The position numbers and the translations under genes are program-made. The notes under the pieces were generated by a model. It searched no databases. It saw only the letters and a program-made list of their open reading frames with translations, and had not been told where the DNA came from. A DNA stretch of 64,000 nt from Nocardia panacis (GTDB lineage Bacteria; Actinomycetota; Actinomycetes; Mycobacteriales; Mycobacteriaceae): positions 62,001-126,000 of the forward strand of contig NZ_QZFU01000010.1 in NCBI RefSeq assembly GCF_003598715.1. Direction: 5' to 3'. Positions 49,911 through 58,217 of this stretch are shown here, piece after piece (the first letter of the stretch is position 1; every line of letters starts with the position of its first letter).

Positions 49911-50900
49911 ATGTCGACGGCGACCCGGCCGCAACCCACCGATACGGACCGATTCGAGGACTTCCGCGAACGGGTATCCAACACCTTCGTCCCGCTCCAG
50001 GTGGAGCGCATCGTGCTGCCCTTCGGCAGCCGCCCGGACCGCCCGTTCACCGGCGGCCTGCGCAGTATCGAACTCGGGACCATGCAGGTCACCGAGGTCA
50101 GCGCCACCGCGCACCTGGTGCGCCGCACGCCTCGGCTCATCGCGCGCTCGGATCCGGAGTACTACAAGCTCGGCGTGCAGTTGGGCGGGCGCTGCCTGCT
50201 CACCCAGGCCGGTCGCGAAACCTGCTTGACCGAAGGTGATTTCACCATCTACGACACCAGCAGGCCCTACTCCATGGCCTTCGACGGCCCCTATCGACAA
50301 CTGGTGGTGATGTTTCCCAGGCGACTGCTGTGCCTGCCCGAGGACAGGGTGCGGGCCGTCACCGCCCGGCGCGTCGCGGGCGACACCGGATTCGGGGCCA
50401 TGCTCTCGCTGCTGCTGCGCGGACTCGCCGACCGGCTGCCCGAATTCGACCGCCCCGCCGACACCCGCCTGGCCGACAACATCATCGACCTGGTCACCAC
50501 CGTGTACGCCGACCAGCTCGGCGAGCACGGACGCACCGCCGAGCGGCGGCCGATCATGGCCACGGTGCTGGCGCATATCGAACGCCACCTCGATGACGCG
50601 GACCTGACCCCGGCGCGCATCGCCGCTTCCCACTACATCTCGACCCGCTACCTGCACAAACTCTTCCACGAGGAGTCCACCACGGTGGCGGGCTGGATCC
50701 GCGAGCGCAGGCTCGAGCACTGTCGCCGCGATCTGCGCGACCCGCTGCGCCGCGACCGCTCCATCGGCGCCATCGCCGCGCGCTGGGGCTTCGCCGACCC
50801 GGCCCACTTCAGCCGGGTCTTCCGCGCCGCCTACGGCCGCAGCCCGCACGAGTATCGGTCCGCCGAGAATATCGGCGCGGCAACGCAATTGCCCGCGTGA
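49911..50900 (+). CDS. AraC/XylS-family regulator of the homoprotocatechuate operon
   Basis: A 329-residue FeaR-like AraC protein. The N-terminal effector domain includes YYKLGVQLGGRCLLTQAGRETCLTEGDFTIYDTSRPYSM. The C-terminal DNA-binding domain has RIAASHYISTRYLHKLFHEESTTVAGWIRERRLEHCRRDL and AIAARWGFADPAHFSRVFRAAYGRSPHEYR. GAGGAGGGG precedes the ATG. It is divergent from the hpa operon and presumably activates it in response to a phenylacetate-type inducer. It is clearly related to the AraC protein at 34508. Confidence 0.87.
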   Translation: MSTATRPQPTDTDRFEDFRERVSNTFVPLQVERIVLPFGSRPDRPFTGGLRSIELGTMQVTEVSATAHLVRRTPRLIARSDPEYYKLGVQLGGRCLLTQAGRETCLTEGDFTIYDTSRPYSMAFDGPYRQLVVMFPRRLLCLPEDRVRAVTARRVAGDTGFGAMLSLLLRGLADRLPEFDRPADTRLADNIIDLVTTVYADQLGEHGRTAERRPIMATVLAHIERHLDDADLTPARIAASHYISTRYLHKLFHEESTTVAGWIRERRLEHCRRDLRDPLRRDRSIGAIAARWGFADPAHFSRVFRAAYGRSPHEYRSAENIGAATQLPA

Positions 50901-50909
50901 GGTCAGGGC

Positions 50910-52370
50910 CTATCCGGGGAAACGGGCATGCTCGGTCGCCAGGGTTACCCAGCGGGTATTGGAGAAAGCTTCGATACCCCAGTGCCCACCGAAGCGGCCG
51001 TATCCCGACGCGCCGAAACCGCCGAAGGGGACCTGTGGTTCATCGGCCACCGACTGATCGTTGATATGCGCGATCCCGGTCCTGATCCGGCGCGCCACCC
51101 GCAGGCCGTGGGTGCCGTTCTCGGTGAGAATGCCGACGGTCAGGCCGTTTTCGGTGTCATTGGCCTTGGCGATGGCCTCCTCGTCGGAAGCGAAGGAGTC
51201 CAGCACGCACACCGGGCCGAAGGCTTCGCCGTAGTGGATCCGCGCCGACTTCGGCACACCGGAAAGTACGGTGGCCGGGTAGTGCGCGCCGCGCGGCCTG
51301 CCGCCGCCCGCCAGCAGGGTCGCGCCGTGCGCCAGCGCGTCGTCGACCAGATCCGCGACCCGACGGGCCGCGGCCGGACTCACCAGCGGCCCGATGACAG
51401 TCTCCGGATCGTCCGGATCGCCGACCGGTAGTCCCGCGACCACGCCGGCGAAGGTTCGGGTGAACTCCGCGATGCGGCTGTCGTGCACCAGGATTCGATC
51501 CGCCGACATGCAGATCTGGCCGCTGTTGGCGAACGCGCCGAATACGGCGGCATTGACCGCGTAGTCCACATCCGCGTCCCCCAAGACAATCAGGGCGTTC
51601 TTCCCGCCCAACTCCAGCACCGCCGGTTTGAGGTGTTCGGCGGCGAGGCGGCCGATGATCCGGCCCACGGCCGTCGAACCGGTGAAGTTCACCGCGCGCA
51701 CACGGGAATCGCCGATCAGCGTCTCGGCGATCGCCGCGGCATCCTCGGGATCGTTGGTCAGCACATTCAGCACGCCCGCGGGGAGTCCGGCCGCGCGCAA
51801 CACCTCGGCCAGCAGCAGTCCCGACGACTGCGGCGCGGCCTCACTCGCCTTGAGCACCACGGTATTTCCCGCCGCCAGCGGCGCGGCCACCGCGCGGGTG
51901 GACAGGATGACCGGCGCGTTCCACGGCGCGAAGGCCGCGACCACACCCATCGGCGCGCGCAGCGCCATGCCGAGCACACCATCGCGCCCGGCAGCCAGCA
52001 CCTCCCCGGTCGGCGCGGTGACCGCAGCGGCCGCCTCGCGCAGGATGCCCGCCGCCAGGTGCGCATTGAAGTCGGCCCACGCCCGCAGCGCACCGGTCTC
52101 GGCGGCCATGATGTCGGCGATCTGCTCGCGGCGCTGCTCGAGCAGCGCGGCGGCCTCGGTGAAAATGGCGCGGCGCACCAGCGGCCCGGATTCGGACCAG
52201 GCCGCGAACTCTCGATCGGCAGCGGTGACCGCGGCGTCGACATCCTCCGGACCGGCGGCGGCGACAATGGCATACCTGGCGCCCGTCCTCGGCGTATGCA
52301 CATCGGTGGTCCGCCCGGAGCGGGCGGGTACCTGCCTACCGCCGATCAGCAGATCCAGGAATACGGTCAT
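50910..52370 (-). CDS. Aromatic-aldehyde-type dehydrogenase (vanillin/benzaldehyde dehydrogenase-like)
   Basis: A 486-residue ALDH: FAPWNAPVILSTRAVAAPLAAGNTVVLKASEAAP, the glutamate in AVLELGGKNA, the catalytic cysteine in FANSGQICMSADRI, and QVPFGGFGASGYGRFGG. This form (GPLVRRAIFTEAAALLEQR, AAETGA) is like vanillin/salicylaldehyde dehydrogenases that deliver aromatic acids such as vanillate or 4-hydroxybenzoate. It lies downstream of the IclR gene on the same strand, with an IclR-type dyad at its promoter, so it probably feeds the adjacent protocatechuate genes. Confidence 0.88.
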   Translation of the reverse strand: MTVFLDLLIGGRQVPARSGRTTDVHTPRTGARYAIVAAAGPEDVDAAVTAADREFAAWSESGPLVRRAIFTEAAALLEQRREQIADIMAAETGALRAWADFNAHLAAGILREAAAAVTAPTGEVLAAGRDGVLGMALRAPMGVVAAFAPWNAPVILSTRAVAAPLAAGNTVVLKASEAAPQSSGLLLAEVLRAAGLPAGVLNVLTNDPEDAAAIAETLIGDSRVRAVNFTGSTAVGRIIGRLAAEHLKPAVLELGGKNALIVLGDADVDYAVNAAVFGAFANSGQICMSADRILVHDSRIAEFTRTFAGVVAGLPVGDPDDPETVIGPLVSPAAARRVADLVDDALAHGATLLAGGGRPRGAHYPATVLSGVPKSARIHYGEAFGPVCVLDSFASDEEAIAKANDTENGLTVGILTENGTHGLRVARRIRTGIAHINDQSVADEPQVPFGGFGASGYGRFGGHWGIEAFSNTRWVTLATEHARFPG

Positions 52371-52443
52371 CACTACCTCCGCACGCACCGCACTTCTCCT
52401 GCGCCCGAGCATGATTCGGGCGCGACCGACGCCGCAGGCGCAA

Positions 52444-52458
52444 TTCCATTCAATGGTC
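52444..52458. promoter_or_regulatory. TTYCATT-type dyad, copy 1 (ALDH promoter)
   Basis: TTCCATT-C-AATGG plus one mismatch overlaps the IclR stop codon and lies about 75 bases before the ALDH start. It matches the dyad at 53273-53287 on the other side of the IclR gene. Confidence 0.55.
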
Positions 52459-53244
52459 GGGATTCTCGACCGTGACCCGGTGCCGCGGTGGGCGCACGGG
52501 CGCACCCAAGGCCCGCGAGATACCGCGCGCCGCCGCGACGAGGGCGGGGACCGCGCCGCGCGCGCGTTCGGTGCGCGGCAGGATGACCGAGAGCGCCGCG
52601 ACCACTTGACCACCCGCCGCCCGCAGCGGCGCGGCGGCCACCGTGGAAAGCTCATCGATATACCCCTCGCAGAGGGCGTACCCCTCGCGGCGGATCCCGC
52701 CGAGCAGCACCCGCAGCGCGGCCGGATCGGTGACCGTCCGCGCGGTGAAGACCCGCAGCGGCCCGGCCAGCACCTGCTCCTGGAGGTGAATCGGACCGTG
52801 GGCCAACAGCACCAACCCCGGCGACGAGGCGTGCAGCGGGAACCGGCCGCCGAAGTGACTCTTGTTGCGCACCGCGCCGGGCGCCGAAAGCTGCTCTATG
52901 TAGAGGACTTCGCGATGCTGAAGCACGCTCAACTGCACATGGTGACCCACCACCGCGTGCAGGTCCTCCATATACGGCATGGCCGCCTCGCGCAGCCCGA
53001 GGGTCGGCGAGGCGCGCACCGCCAGCTCCCACATGCGCACCCCGACCCGGACCCGGCGACCGCTGTCGCGGCGCAACCAACCGTGTTCCACCAGCTCCGA
53101 TACCAGCCGGGAGGTGGTGGCGGGCGGCAGATCGGCCCGGCGGGCCAGTTCCGACACCGTGATGGCGGTGGTCTCCGGATCGAATGCCTCGAAGATGCGC
53201 ACCACCCGGCACAGCACCGATTCGCCACTGGTGGATCTGGCCAT
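52450..53244 (-). CDS. IclR-family regulator of protocatechuate/aldehyde genes
   Basis: A 264-residue IclR protein: VLCRVVRIFEAFDPETTAITVSELARRADLPPATTSRLVSELVEHGWL as winged helix, then the effector domain with GGRFPLHASSPGLVLLAHG and GYALCEGYIDELSTVAAAPLRAAGGQVVAALSV. The ATG at 53244 has GGAGG eight bases upstream. It is divergent from pcaHGB and upstream of the ALDH gene, with matching dyads at both promoters, so it probably coordinates aldehyde oxidation with protocatechuate ring cleavage. It is distinct from the PcaR-like protein at 1783. Confidence 0.86.
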   Translation of the reverse strand: MARSTSGESVLCRVVRIFEAFDPETTAITVSELARRADLPPATTSRLVSELVEHGWLRRDSGRRVRVGVRMWELAVRASPTLGLREAAMPYMEDLHAVVGHHVQLSVLQHREVLYIEQLSAPGAVRNKSHFGGRFPLHASSPGLVLLAHGPIHLQEQVLAGPLRVFTARTVTDPAALRVLLGGIRREGYALCEGYIDELSTVAAAPLRAAGGQVVAALSVILPRTERARGAVPALVAAARGISRALGAPVRPPRHRVTVENPDH

Positions 53245-53272
53245 GGGTATCACCTCCGCGCCGGGTGCGGAA

Positions 53273-53287
53273 TTTCATTGAATGGAA
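53273..53287. promoter_or_regulatory. TTYCATT-type dyad, copy 2 (iclR/pcaH divergent promoter)
   Basis: TTTCATT-G-AATGGAA has inverted 7-base arms with one mismatch. It lies 29 bases upstream of the IclR start and about 155 bases before pcaH, suited to IclR autoregulation and control of pcaH. Confidence 0.6.
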
Positions 53288-53440
53288 GACCGGTGGTCGA
53301 CATGGTAGCCCCGAGGTCATGCTCGAGGTGCCGCAGCGACAGCGAGCCGGCGGCCGAACCCATTTTCACGCTTGGTGATTCGAGCATCCGCCATGCCGGT
53401 CGCAGGGGTGTGCGCACGCGGCGGAAAGACAGGAGCCCCC

Positions 53441-54142
53441 ATGGCGATTCGGCGAGATCCACCGGGAACCCATCCGCCACTGGACTATCCGGACTACCGC
53501 TCGACCGCGTTGCGGCATCCGACGCGGCCGCCGGTGCCGATTCCGCACACGCGCACCGAGCTGACCGGCCCGGCACTGGGCGCGGATCTGGTCCGGCCCG
53601 GCGACAACGACCTGACCGCCGGACATCCGGGTGAACCTCTGGGTCAACGGATTCTGGTCTTCGGGACGCTGCGCGACGGGAACGGGCGGCCGATTCCGCA
53701 CGCGCTGCTCGAGATCTGGCAGGCCAATGCGGCGGGACGCTATCGGCACCGCGCGGATCGGTGGCCCGCCCCGCTGGACCCCAACTTCCTCGGCGTCGGG
53801 CGGGTGCTCACCGATGCGCAGGGGCGCTACGAGTTCACCACCGTCAAACCGGGGGCCTACCCGTGGGGCAACCACCACAATGCCTGGCGGCCCGCGCATA
53901 TCCACTTCTCGGCATTCGGGACGACCTTCGTCCAGCGGCTGGTCACGCAGATGTATTTTCCGGACGATCCACTGTTCGGACAGGACCCCATCTTCAATTC
54001 TGTTCCGGCTCACGCACGTTCGCGCCTGATATCCCGGTTCAGTCTGGAGCGGACTCGGCCGCAGTGGGCACTCGCCTACGAATTCGACATCGTGCTGCGC
54101 GGCCCGCAGGCCACGCCATTCGAGGAGCCCGACCATGTTTGA
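53441..54142 (+). CDS. pcaH: Protocatechuate 3,4-dioxygenase beta subunit
   Basis: A 233-residue intradiol dioxygenase subunit carrying the whole Fe(III) site: a tyrosine in AAGRYRHRAD, a tyrosine in GAYPWGNHHNAWRP, and the two histidines of PAHIHFS. LEIWQANAAGRY and GRVLTDAQGRYEF are family motifs. With PcaG it cleaves protocatechuate to 3-carboxy-cis,cis-muconate. ACAGGAG precedes the ATG. It overlaps pcaG by 8 bases. Confidence 0.95.
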   Translation: MAIRRDPPGTHPPLDYPDYRSTALRHPTRPPVPIPHTRTELTGPALGADLVRPGDNDLTAGHPGEPLGQRILVFGTLRDGNGRPIPHALLEIWQANAAGRYRHRADRWPAPLDPNFLGVGRVLTDAQGRYEFTTVKPGAYPWGNHHNAWRPAHIHFSAFGTTFVQRLVTQMYFPDDPLFGQDPIFNSVPAHARSRLISRFSLERTRPQWALAYEFDIVLRGPQATPFEEPDHV

Positions 54143-54647
54143 CGGAACCCCCTCGCAGACGGCGGGTCCGTTCCTTCAGATCGGTATGCACTGGGAACAG
54201 GGAGCTTTCATAGTCCCCGCCGAAACCGCCGAGGGGGTGTGGTTGCGCGGACACATCTTCGACGGGGCTGGGGTAGCCATACCCGATGCGGCGGTGGAGA
54301 TCTGGCAGGCTGACCCGGCAGGGTGTCTCGGAAGCAAGGACCGGTGGCTGGGATTCGGACGCTCCGAGACCGCCGAGGGCGAATTCGCCTTCTACACCGT
54401 GGTTCCCGGATCGTTCGACGGTCAAGCGCCGCACCTCGGGGTGGCGGTGTTCGCGCGCGGACTGCTGCGACAGGTGTGGACCCGGATCTATTTCCCGGAG
54501 CACCGTGCGGCACAGGCGCGTGATCCGATTCTGGCGCTGGTTCCCGACGAGCGGCGCGCGACGCTCATCGCCGAGCGGACCTCGCAGGGGTACCGGTTCG
54601 ATATCCGGTTGCAGGGACCGCTGGAAACGGTGTTCTTCGATGTCTGA
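54135..54647 (+). CDS. pcaG: Protocatechuate 3,4-dioxygenase alpha subunit
   Basis: A 170-residue subunit beginning FDGTPSQTAGPFLQIGMHWEQG, with VEIWQADPAG, GFGRSETAEGEFAFYTVVPG and VFARGLLRQVWTRIYFPE. It has the intradiol fold but lacks the iron-binding Tyr/His set, as normal for alpha subunits. It partners PcaH; its start overlaps pcaH and its stop overlaps pcaB. Confidence 0.95.
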   Translation: MFDGTPSQTAGPFLQIGMHWEQGAFIVPAETAEGVWLRGHIFDGAGVAIPDAAVEIWQADPAGCLGSKDRWLGFGRSETAEGEFAFYTVVPGSFDGQAPHLGVAVFARGLLRQVWTRIYFPEHRAAQARDPILALVPDERRATLIAERTSQGYRFDIRLQGPLETVFFDV

Positions 54648-55941
54648 TGGGCTCTTCGACGGGGTGCTCGCGGCGGGACCGGTAGCGCGGCTGGTCGAGG
54701 ATCGGGCCTGGGTTCAGGCCATGCTCGATTTCGAGGGTGCGCTCGCACTCTCCTCGGCCGAGGCGGGCGTGATTCCCGAACAGGCCGCCTTGGAGATCGA
54801 GAAACACTGCCTGGCAGTGGATTACGATATCGCCGCGTTGGGCGCGGCGGCGGCGACCATCGGGAACCCGGCCGGGCCACTGGTGCGCGAACTCGCTCGG
54901 CGAGCCGGGGCGTATGTGCATCTCGGCGCGACGAGTCAGGATGTCATCGATACGGCCGCGATGGTGGTGACCGCACGGGCCCTCGATGCGCTGATCGTCG
55001 AATTGCGTTGCTGTGCGGATCTATTGGATCGCCTCGCCGAGGAACACTTGGAAACCGTGATGGCGGGCCGCACGCTACTGCAACAGGCGCTGCCCACCAC
55101 ATTCGGTTTGGTCTCGGCCTGCTGGTTGAGCGGCGTCGCCTGCTGCTACGAACAGGTCGCTCGGGTGCGCGGCAGGCTCGCGGTGCAATTCGGTGGCGCG
55201 GTCGGGACGCTGGCCGCGCTGCGAGACAACGGAATTCCGGTGCTCGCCGGTGTGGCGCGGCGATTGGGGCTGGCCGAACCGGTGCTGCCGTGGCATACCG
55301 AGCGCGGGCGGATCGCCGAGATCGCGGGCGCGCTCGGGCAGGTGAGCGGCGCGGTGGCGAAGGTCGCCCGCGATATCGTCCTGCTCGCGCAGACGGAGGT
55401 CGGCGAGGTGCGCGAGGGCGGACCGGCGGGCGGATCATCCACCATGCCGCACAAGCGGAATCCGATCGCCGCCGTTCTTGCCGCGAGCGCGGCGGCACAG
55501 GCGCCGGGACTGGTCGCCACGCTGCTCGGCGCGGCGGCGCACGAACATCAGCGCGCCGCCGGAGCCTGGCACGCCGAATGGCGACCGCTCACCGAGCTGC
55601 TGCGCGGCACCGGATCGGCGGTGCACTGGTTGCGGCGCAGCCTCGAGCGGCTGGTGGTCGATCCCGCGCGCATGCGGGTCAACCTCGACGCCAGGGTGCT
55701 GACCGAACATATCGTGACGGAACTGGTTTCGATCTCGGCGATGGGCCGACAGGAGGCGGTCGATTTGATCGCCGCGCACGCGGACTCCGGAGATCCGGTC
55801 GAACGACTGGTCGCGAACCCGGCGATCGGGAGGCACCTCACTCACCGGAGAATTGCCGAATTGCTCGATCCCACAGGATATCTCGGCTGCAGCGCGCAAT
55901 TCGTGGACCGAGCCCGCGCGGAATGGAGCCGACTGCGATGA
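54640..55941 (+). CDS. pcaB: 3-carboxy-cis,cis-muconate cycloisomerase
   Basis: A 433-residue member of the fumarase/aspartase superfamily that closes carboxymuconate to gamma-carboxymuconolactone. The superfamily signature is GGSSTMPHKRNPIAAV; HLGATSQDVIDTA and AGRTLLQQALPTTFG are the other two conserved regions. The start ATG at 54640 overlaps the pcaG stop by 8 bases. Confidence 0.94.
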   Translation: MSDGLFDGVLAAGPVARLVEDRAWVQAMLDFEGALALSSAEAGVIPEQAALEIEKHCLAVDYDIAALGAAAATIGNPAGPLVRELARRAGAYVHLGATSQDVIDTAAMVVTARALDALIVELRCCADLLDRLAEEHLETVMAGRTLLQQALPTTFGLVSACWLSGVACCYEQVARVRGRLAVQFGGAVGTLAALRDNGIPVLAGVARRLGLAEPVLPWHTERGRIAEIAGALGQVSGAVAKVARDIVLLAQTEVGEVREGGPAGGSSTMPHKRNPIAAVLAASAAAQAPGLVATLLGAAAHEHQRAAGAWHAEWRPLTELLRGTGSAVHWLRRSLERLVVDPARMRVNLDARVLTEHIVTELVSISAMGRQEAVDLIAAHADSGDPVERLVANPAIGRHLTHRRIAELLDPTGYLGCSAQFVDRARAEWSRLR

Positions 55942-56057
55942 TCGCCCTGAATCATGCCGGCACCGTCCCCAACGAGCGACCGCCCGTGATCTGTCGCGGC
56001 ACGCTTGCCGTCGAGCGATCTTCGATCGTGCTCACCCACCCGAGGGGAAGCCAGTGA
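55938..56057 (+). pseudogene. Remnant of 3-oxoadipate enol-lactonase (pcaD, or the D part of a pcaL fusion)
   Basis: A 39-codon frame starts with an ATG overlapping the pcaB stop (ATGA) and stops inside the pcaC start. Its first half, MIALNHAGTVPNERPPVICRG, resembles the first residues of actinomycete PcaD (xVALHHxVxGPxDAPPVVLxGS), but the alpha/beta-hydrolase domain (about 220 residues) is absent. In many actinomycetes the D and C activities are fused as PcaL in exactly this place, so an internal deletion that kept the N-terminus and the C domain is the simplest reading. A coincidental small leader peptide is the alternative. Confidence 0.5.
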
Positions 56058-56419
56058 ACGACAGCGCGGACGGTATGCGGGTTCGGCGCGAAGTGCTCGG
56101 CGACGCCCATGTCGATCGGGCCGGCGCCGCCACCACCGAATTCACCCGCCCCTTCCAGGACTACATCACCGAGGCGGCGTGGGGTGCGGTGTGGACTCGC
56201 GACGGGCTGGACCGACGCACCCGCAGCTGCGTGACACTTGCCGTGCTCACCGCTCTCGGACACCGCGAGGAATTGGCCATGCATGTGCGTGCCGCCTTGC
56301 GAAATGGGTTGTCCCCCGCCGAGATAGGCGAGGTTCTGCTGCATACAGCGGTCTATGCCGGTGTCCCGGCCGCCAATACGGCTTTTGCCATCGCCCAAAA
56401 GGTGCTGAACGAGTTGTAG
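56054..56419 (+). CDS. pcaC: 4-carboxymuconolactone decarboxylase
   Basis: A 121-residue CMD-family protein with MRVRREVLGDAHVDRAGAATTEF, QDYITEAAWGAVWTRDGLDRRTRSCVTLAVLTALGHREELAMHVRAAL (conserved helical core) and GEVLLHTAVYAGVPAANTAFAIA. It converts carboxymuconolactone to 3-oxoadipate enol-lactone. The GTG at 56054 has GAGGGGAAG ahead. It overlaps the 39-codon remnant by 4 bases. The next enzyme, PcaD, is not intact in the window. Confidence 0.9.
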   Translation: MNDSADGMRVRREVLGDAHVDRAGAATTEFTRPFQDYITEAAWGAVWTRDGLDRRTRSCVTLAVLTALGHREELAMHVRAALRNGLSPAEIGEVLLHTAVYAGVPAANTAFAIAQKVLNEL

Positions 56420-56639
56420 GCCCCGCTTCGAAGTCCGGGTGCGTCTCGTCGATCGGCGTGTCGCGGCCGAATCGCGGTTCGCTCGAAATCGCGTCTCGAA
56501 TCGTGATCACCGCCGCGCCTATGCTGTCGAGAATCGCTAACTGAGATGGGCGTCACACTCGGGTGGGCGGTCCGACCGTCCACCGAAGAGGCAGGTATGT
56601 CTCGTATCGGGCTGGGCAGCAACGGATTCGCGGGGGCCG

Positions 56640-58217
56640 ATGAACGTTGAAGAGTCGGAGCAACAACCCGTGCTGCTCGGTATGAGCGGGATCGTCAAAG
56701 CATTTCCGGGTGTGCGCGCACTGCGCGGTGTCGATCTGACACTGCGGCAGGGCGAGGTGCTCGCCCTGCTCGGCGCCAATGGCGCGGGCAAGTCGACGCT
56801 GATGAATATCCTCGCGGGCGTCTTCGCACCCGATGCGGGCGCCATCGAGATCGACGGCGTCGGGGTGCATTTGCGCGGACCGAAGGATGCGGCGCGGCAC
56901 GGTATCGCGATGATCCACCAGGAGTTGAATCTGGTGCCCGAACTGTCCATCGCGGACAATCTGTTCCTCGGGCAGGAATTGCGCACCGCGCGCGGCACTC
57001 TCGACCGCACCACGATGGACGCCCGCACCCGCGAACTGCTCGCGACGGTGGGTCTGCGGCTCGCCCCGCGCCGCCTGGCTCGCGACTGTCGCCTTGCCGA
57101 GCAGCAGTTGATCGAGGTCGCCAAGGCTTTGAATCACCACCTGCGGGTCCTGGTGATGGACGAGCCGACCTCCGCACTCGCCGAAACCGAGACACAGCGC
57201 CTCTTCACCGTCATCCGCACGCTCGCCGCGCGCGGGGTCGGCATGGTCTACATCTCGCACCGCATCGGGGAACTCGCGCAGATCGCCGACACGGTGACGG
57301 TGCTGCGCGACGGAACCAATGTCGGCTCGCGGCGCATGGACCGGACCGATGCCGCCGAACTCATTCAACTCATGGTCGGCCGCCCGCTCGGCGAGTTGTT
57401 CGCTCGCCGAGCCGAACAGCACCCCGGCGGCGCCGCCCGCCTGCGCGTGGACGGACTCCGCACGCGCGGCAATACCGTTGCCCTGCACGACATCTCCTTC
57501 GAGGTCGCCGCGGGCGAGATCGTCGGCCTCGCCGGTTTGATGAGCGCCGGTCGCAGCGAAGTGCTCGAAGCGCTCTACGGCGCGACCCGCGAAATCGACG
57601 GCACCATCGAGGTGGACGGCCGCCGTTACCGGCCGCGCGACCCGCGCCACGCCATCTCCCGAGGTTTCGCGCTCGTCGCCGAGGACCGCAAGGCGCAGAG
57701 TCTGGTCCTCGGCAATACGGTGCGATTCAATGCCTCGCTCGCCGCCCTGGCCCGCTACCTGCGCCCGTGGCGCACGGTCGACACCCGCCGCGAACGGGCC
57801 GAGGTGACAGCGCAATTGGTCGCACTGCGGGTGCGGACCGCCGGTCTCTCCTCGGTCGTGGGCACCCTCTCCGGCGGCAATCAGCAGAAGGTCGTGCTGG
57901 CCAAATGTCTGCTCACCCACCCCTCGGTACTGCTCATGGACGAACCGACCCGCGGCATCGACGTGGGCGCGAAGGCCGAGGTGCACGCGCTGATGGACCG
58001 CCTCGCCCGCGACGGTGCGGCGATCCTGGTCGTCTCGTCGGAACTTCCCGAGCTGATCGGTATGTGTGATCGCATCCTGGCGCTATGTGAGGGGCGGGTC
58101 ACCGGCGAATTCCACCGCGATCCGGCCCGCAGCGCACCCTTCGATCAGGAGGCGATCCTCACCGCGGCGATGGCTCGCCTCGTGCGCACCGGACCGAGCG
58201 AGGAGAGGTCGGCATGA
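56640..58217 (+). CDS. Ribose-type ABC transporter ATPase (second system)
   Basis: A 525-residue RbsA-type double ATPase. Domain 1: Walker A GANGAGKST (45-53), MIHQELNLVPELS, the degenerate signature RLAEQQLIEVAKAL and Walker B VLVMDEPTSALAE. Domain 2: degenerate loop GLAGLMSAGRSEV, signature LSGGNQQKVVLAKCLL and VLLMDEPTRGIDVGA. It overlaps the permease by 4 bases. About 220 bases of intergenic DNA without a recognised gene separate it from pcaC; a regulatory link to the pca operon is possible but not shown. Confidence 0.9.
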   Translation: MNVEESEQQPVLLGMSGIVKAFPGVRALRGVDLTLRQGEVLALLGANGAGKSTLMNILAGVFAPDAGAIEIDGVGVHLRGPKDAARHGIAMIHQELNLVPELSIADNLFLGQELRTARGTLDRTTMDARTRELLATVGLRLAPRRLARDCRLAEQQLIEVAKALNHHLRVLVMDEPTSALAETETQRLFTVIRTLAARGVGMVYISHRIGELAQIADTVTVLRDGTNVGSRRMDRTDAAELIQLMVGRPLGELFARRAEQHPGGAARLRVDGLRTRGNTVALHDISFEVAAGEIVGLAGLMSAGRSEVLEALYGATREIDGTIEVDGRRYRPRDPRHAISRGFALVAEDRKAQSLVLGNTVRFNASLAALARYLRPWRTVDTRRERAEVTAQLVALRVRTAGLSSVVGTLSGGNQQKVVLAKCLLTHPSVLLMDEPTRGIDVGAKAEVHALMDRLARDGAAILVVSSELPELIGMCDRILALCEGRVTGEFHRDPARSAPFDQEAILTAAMARLVRTGPSEERSA

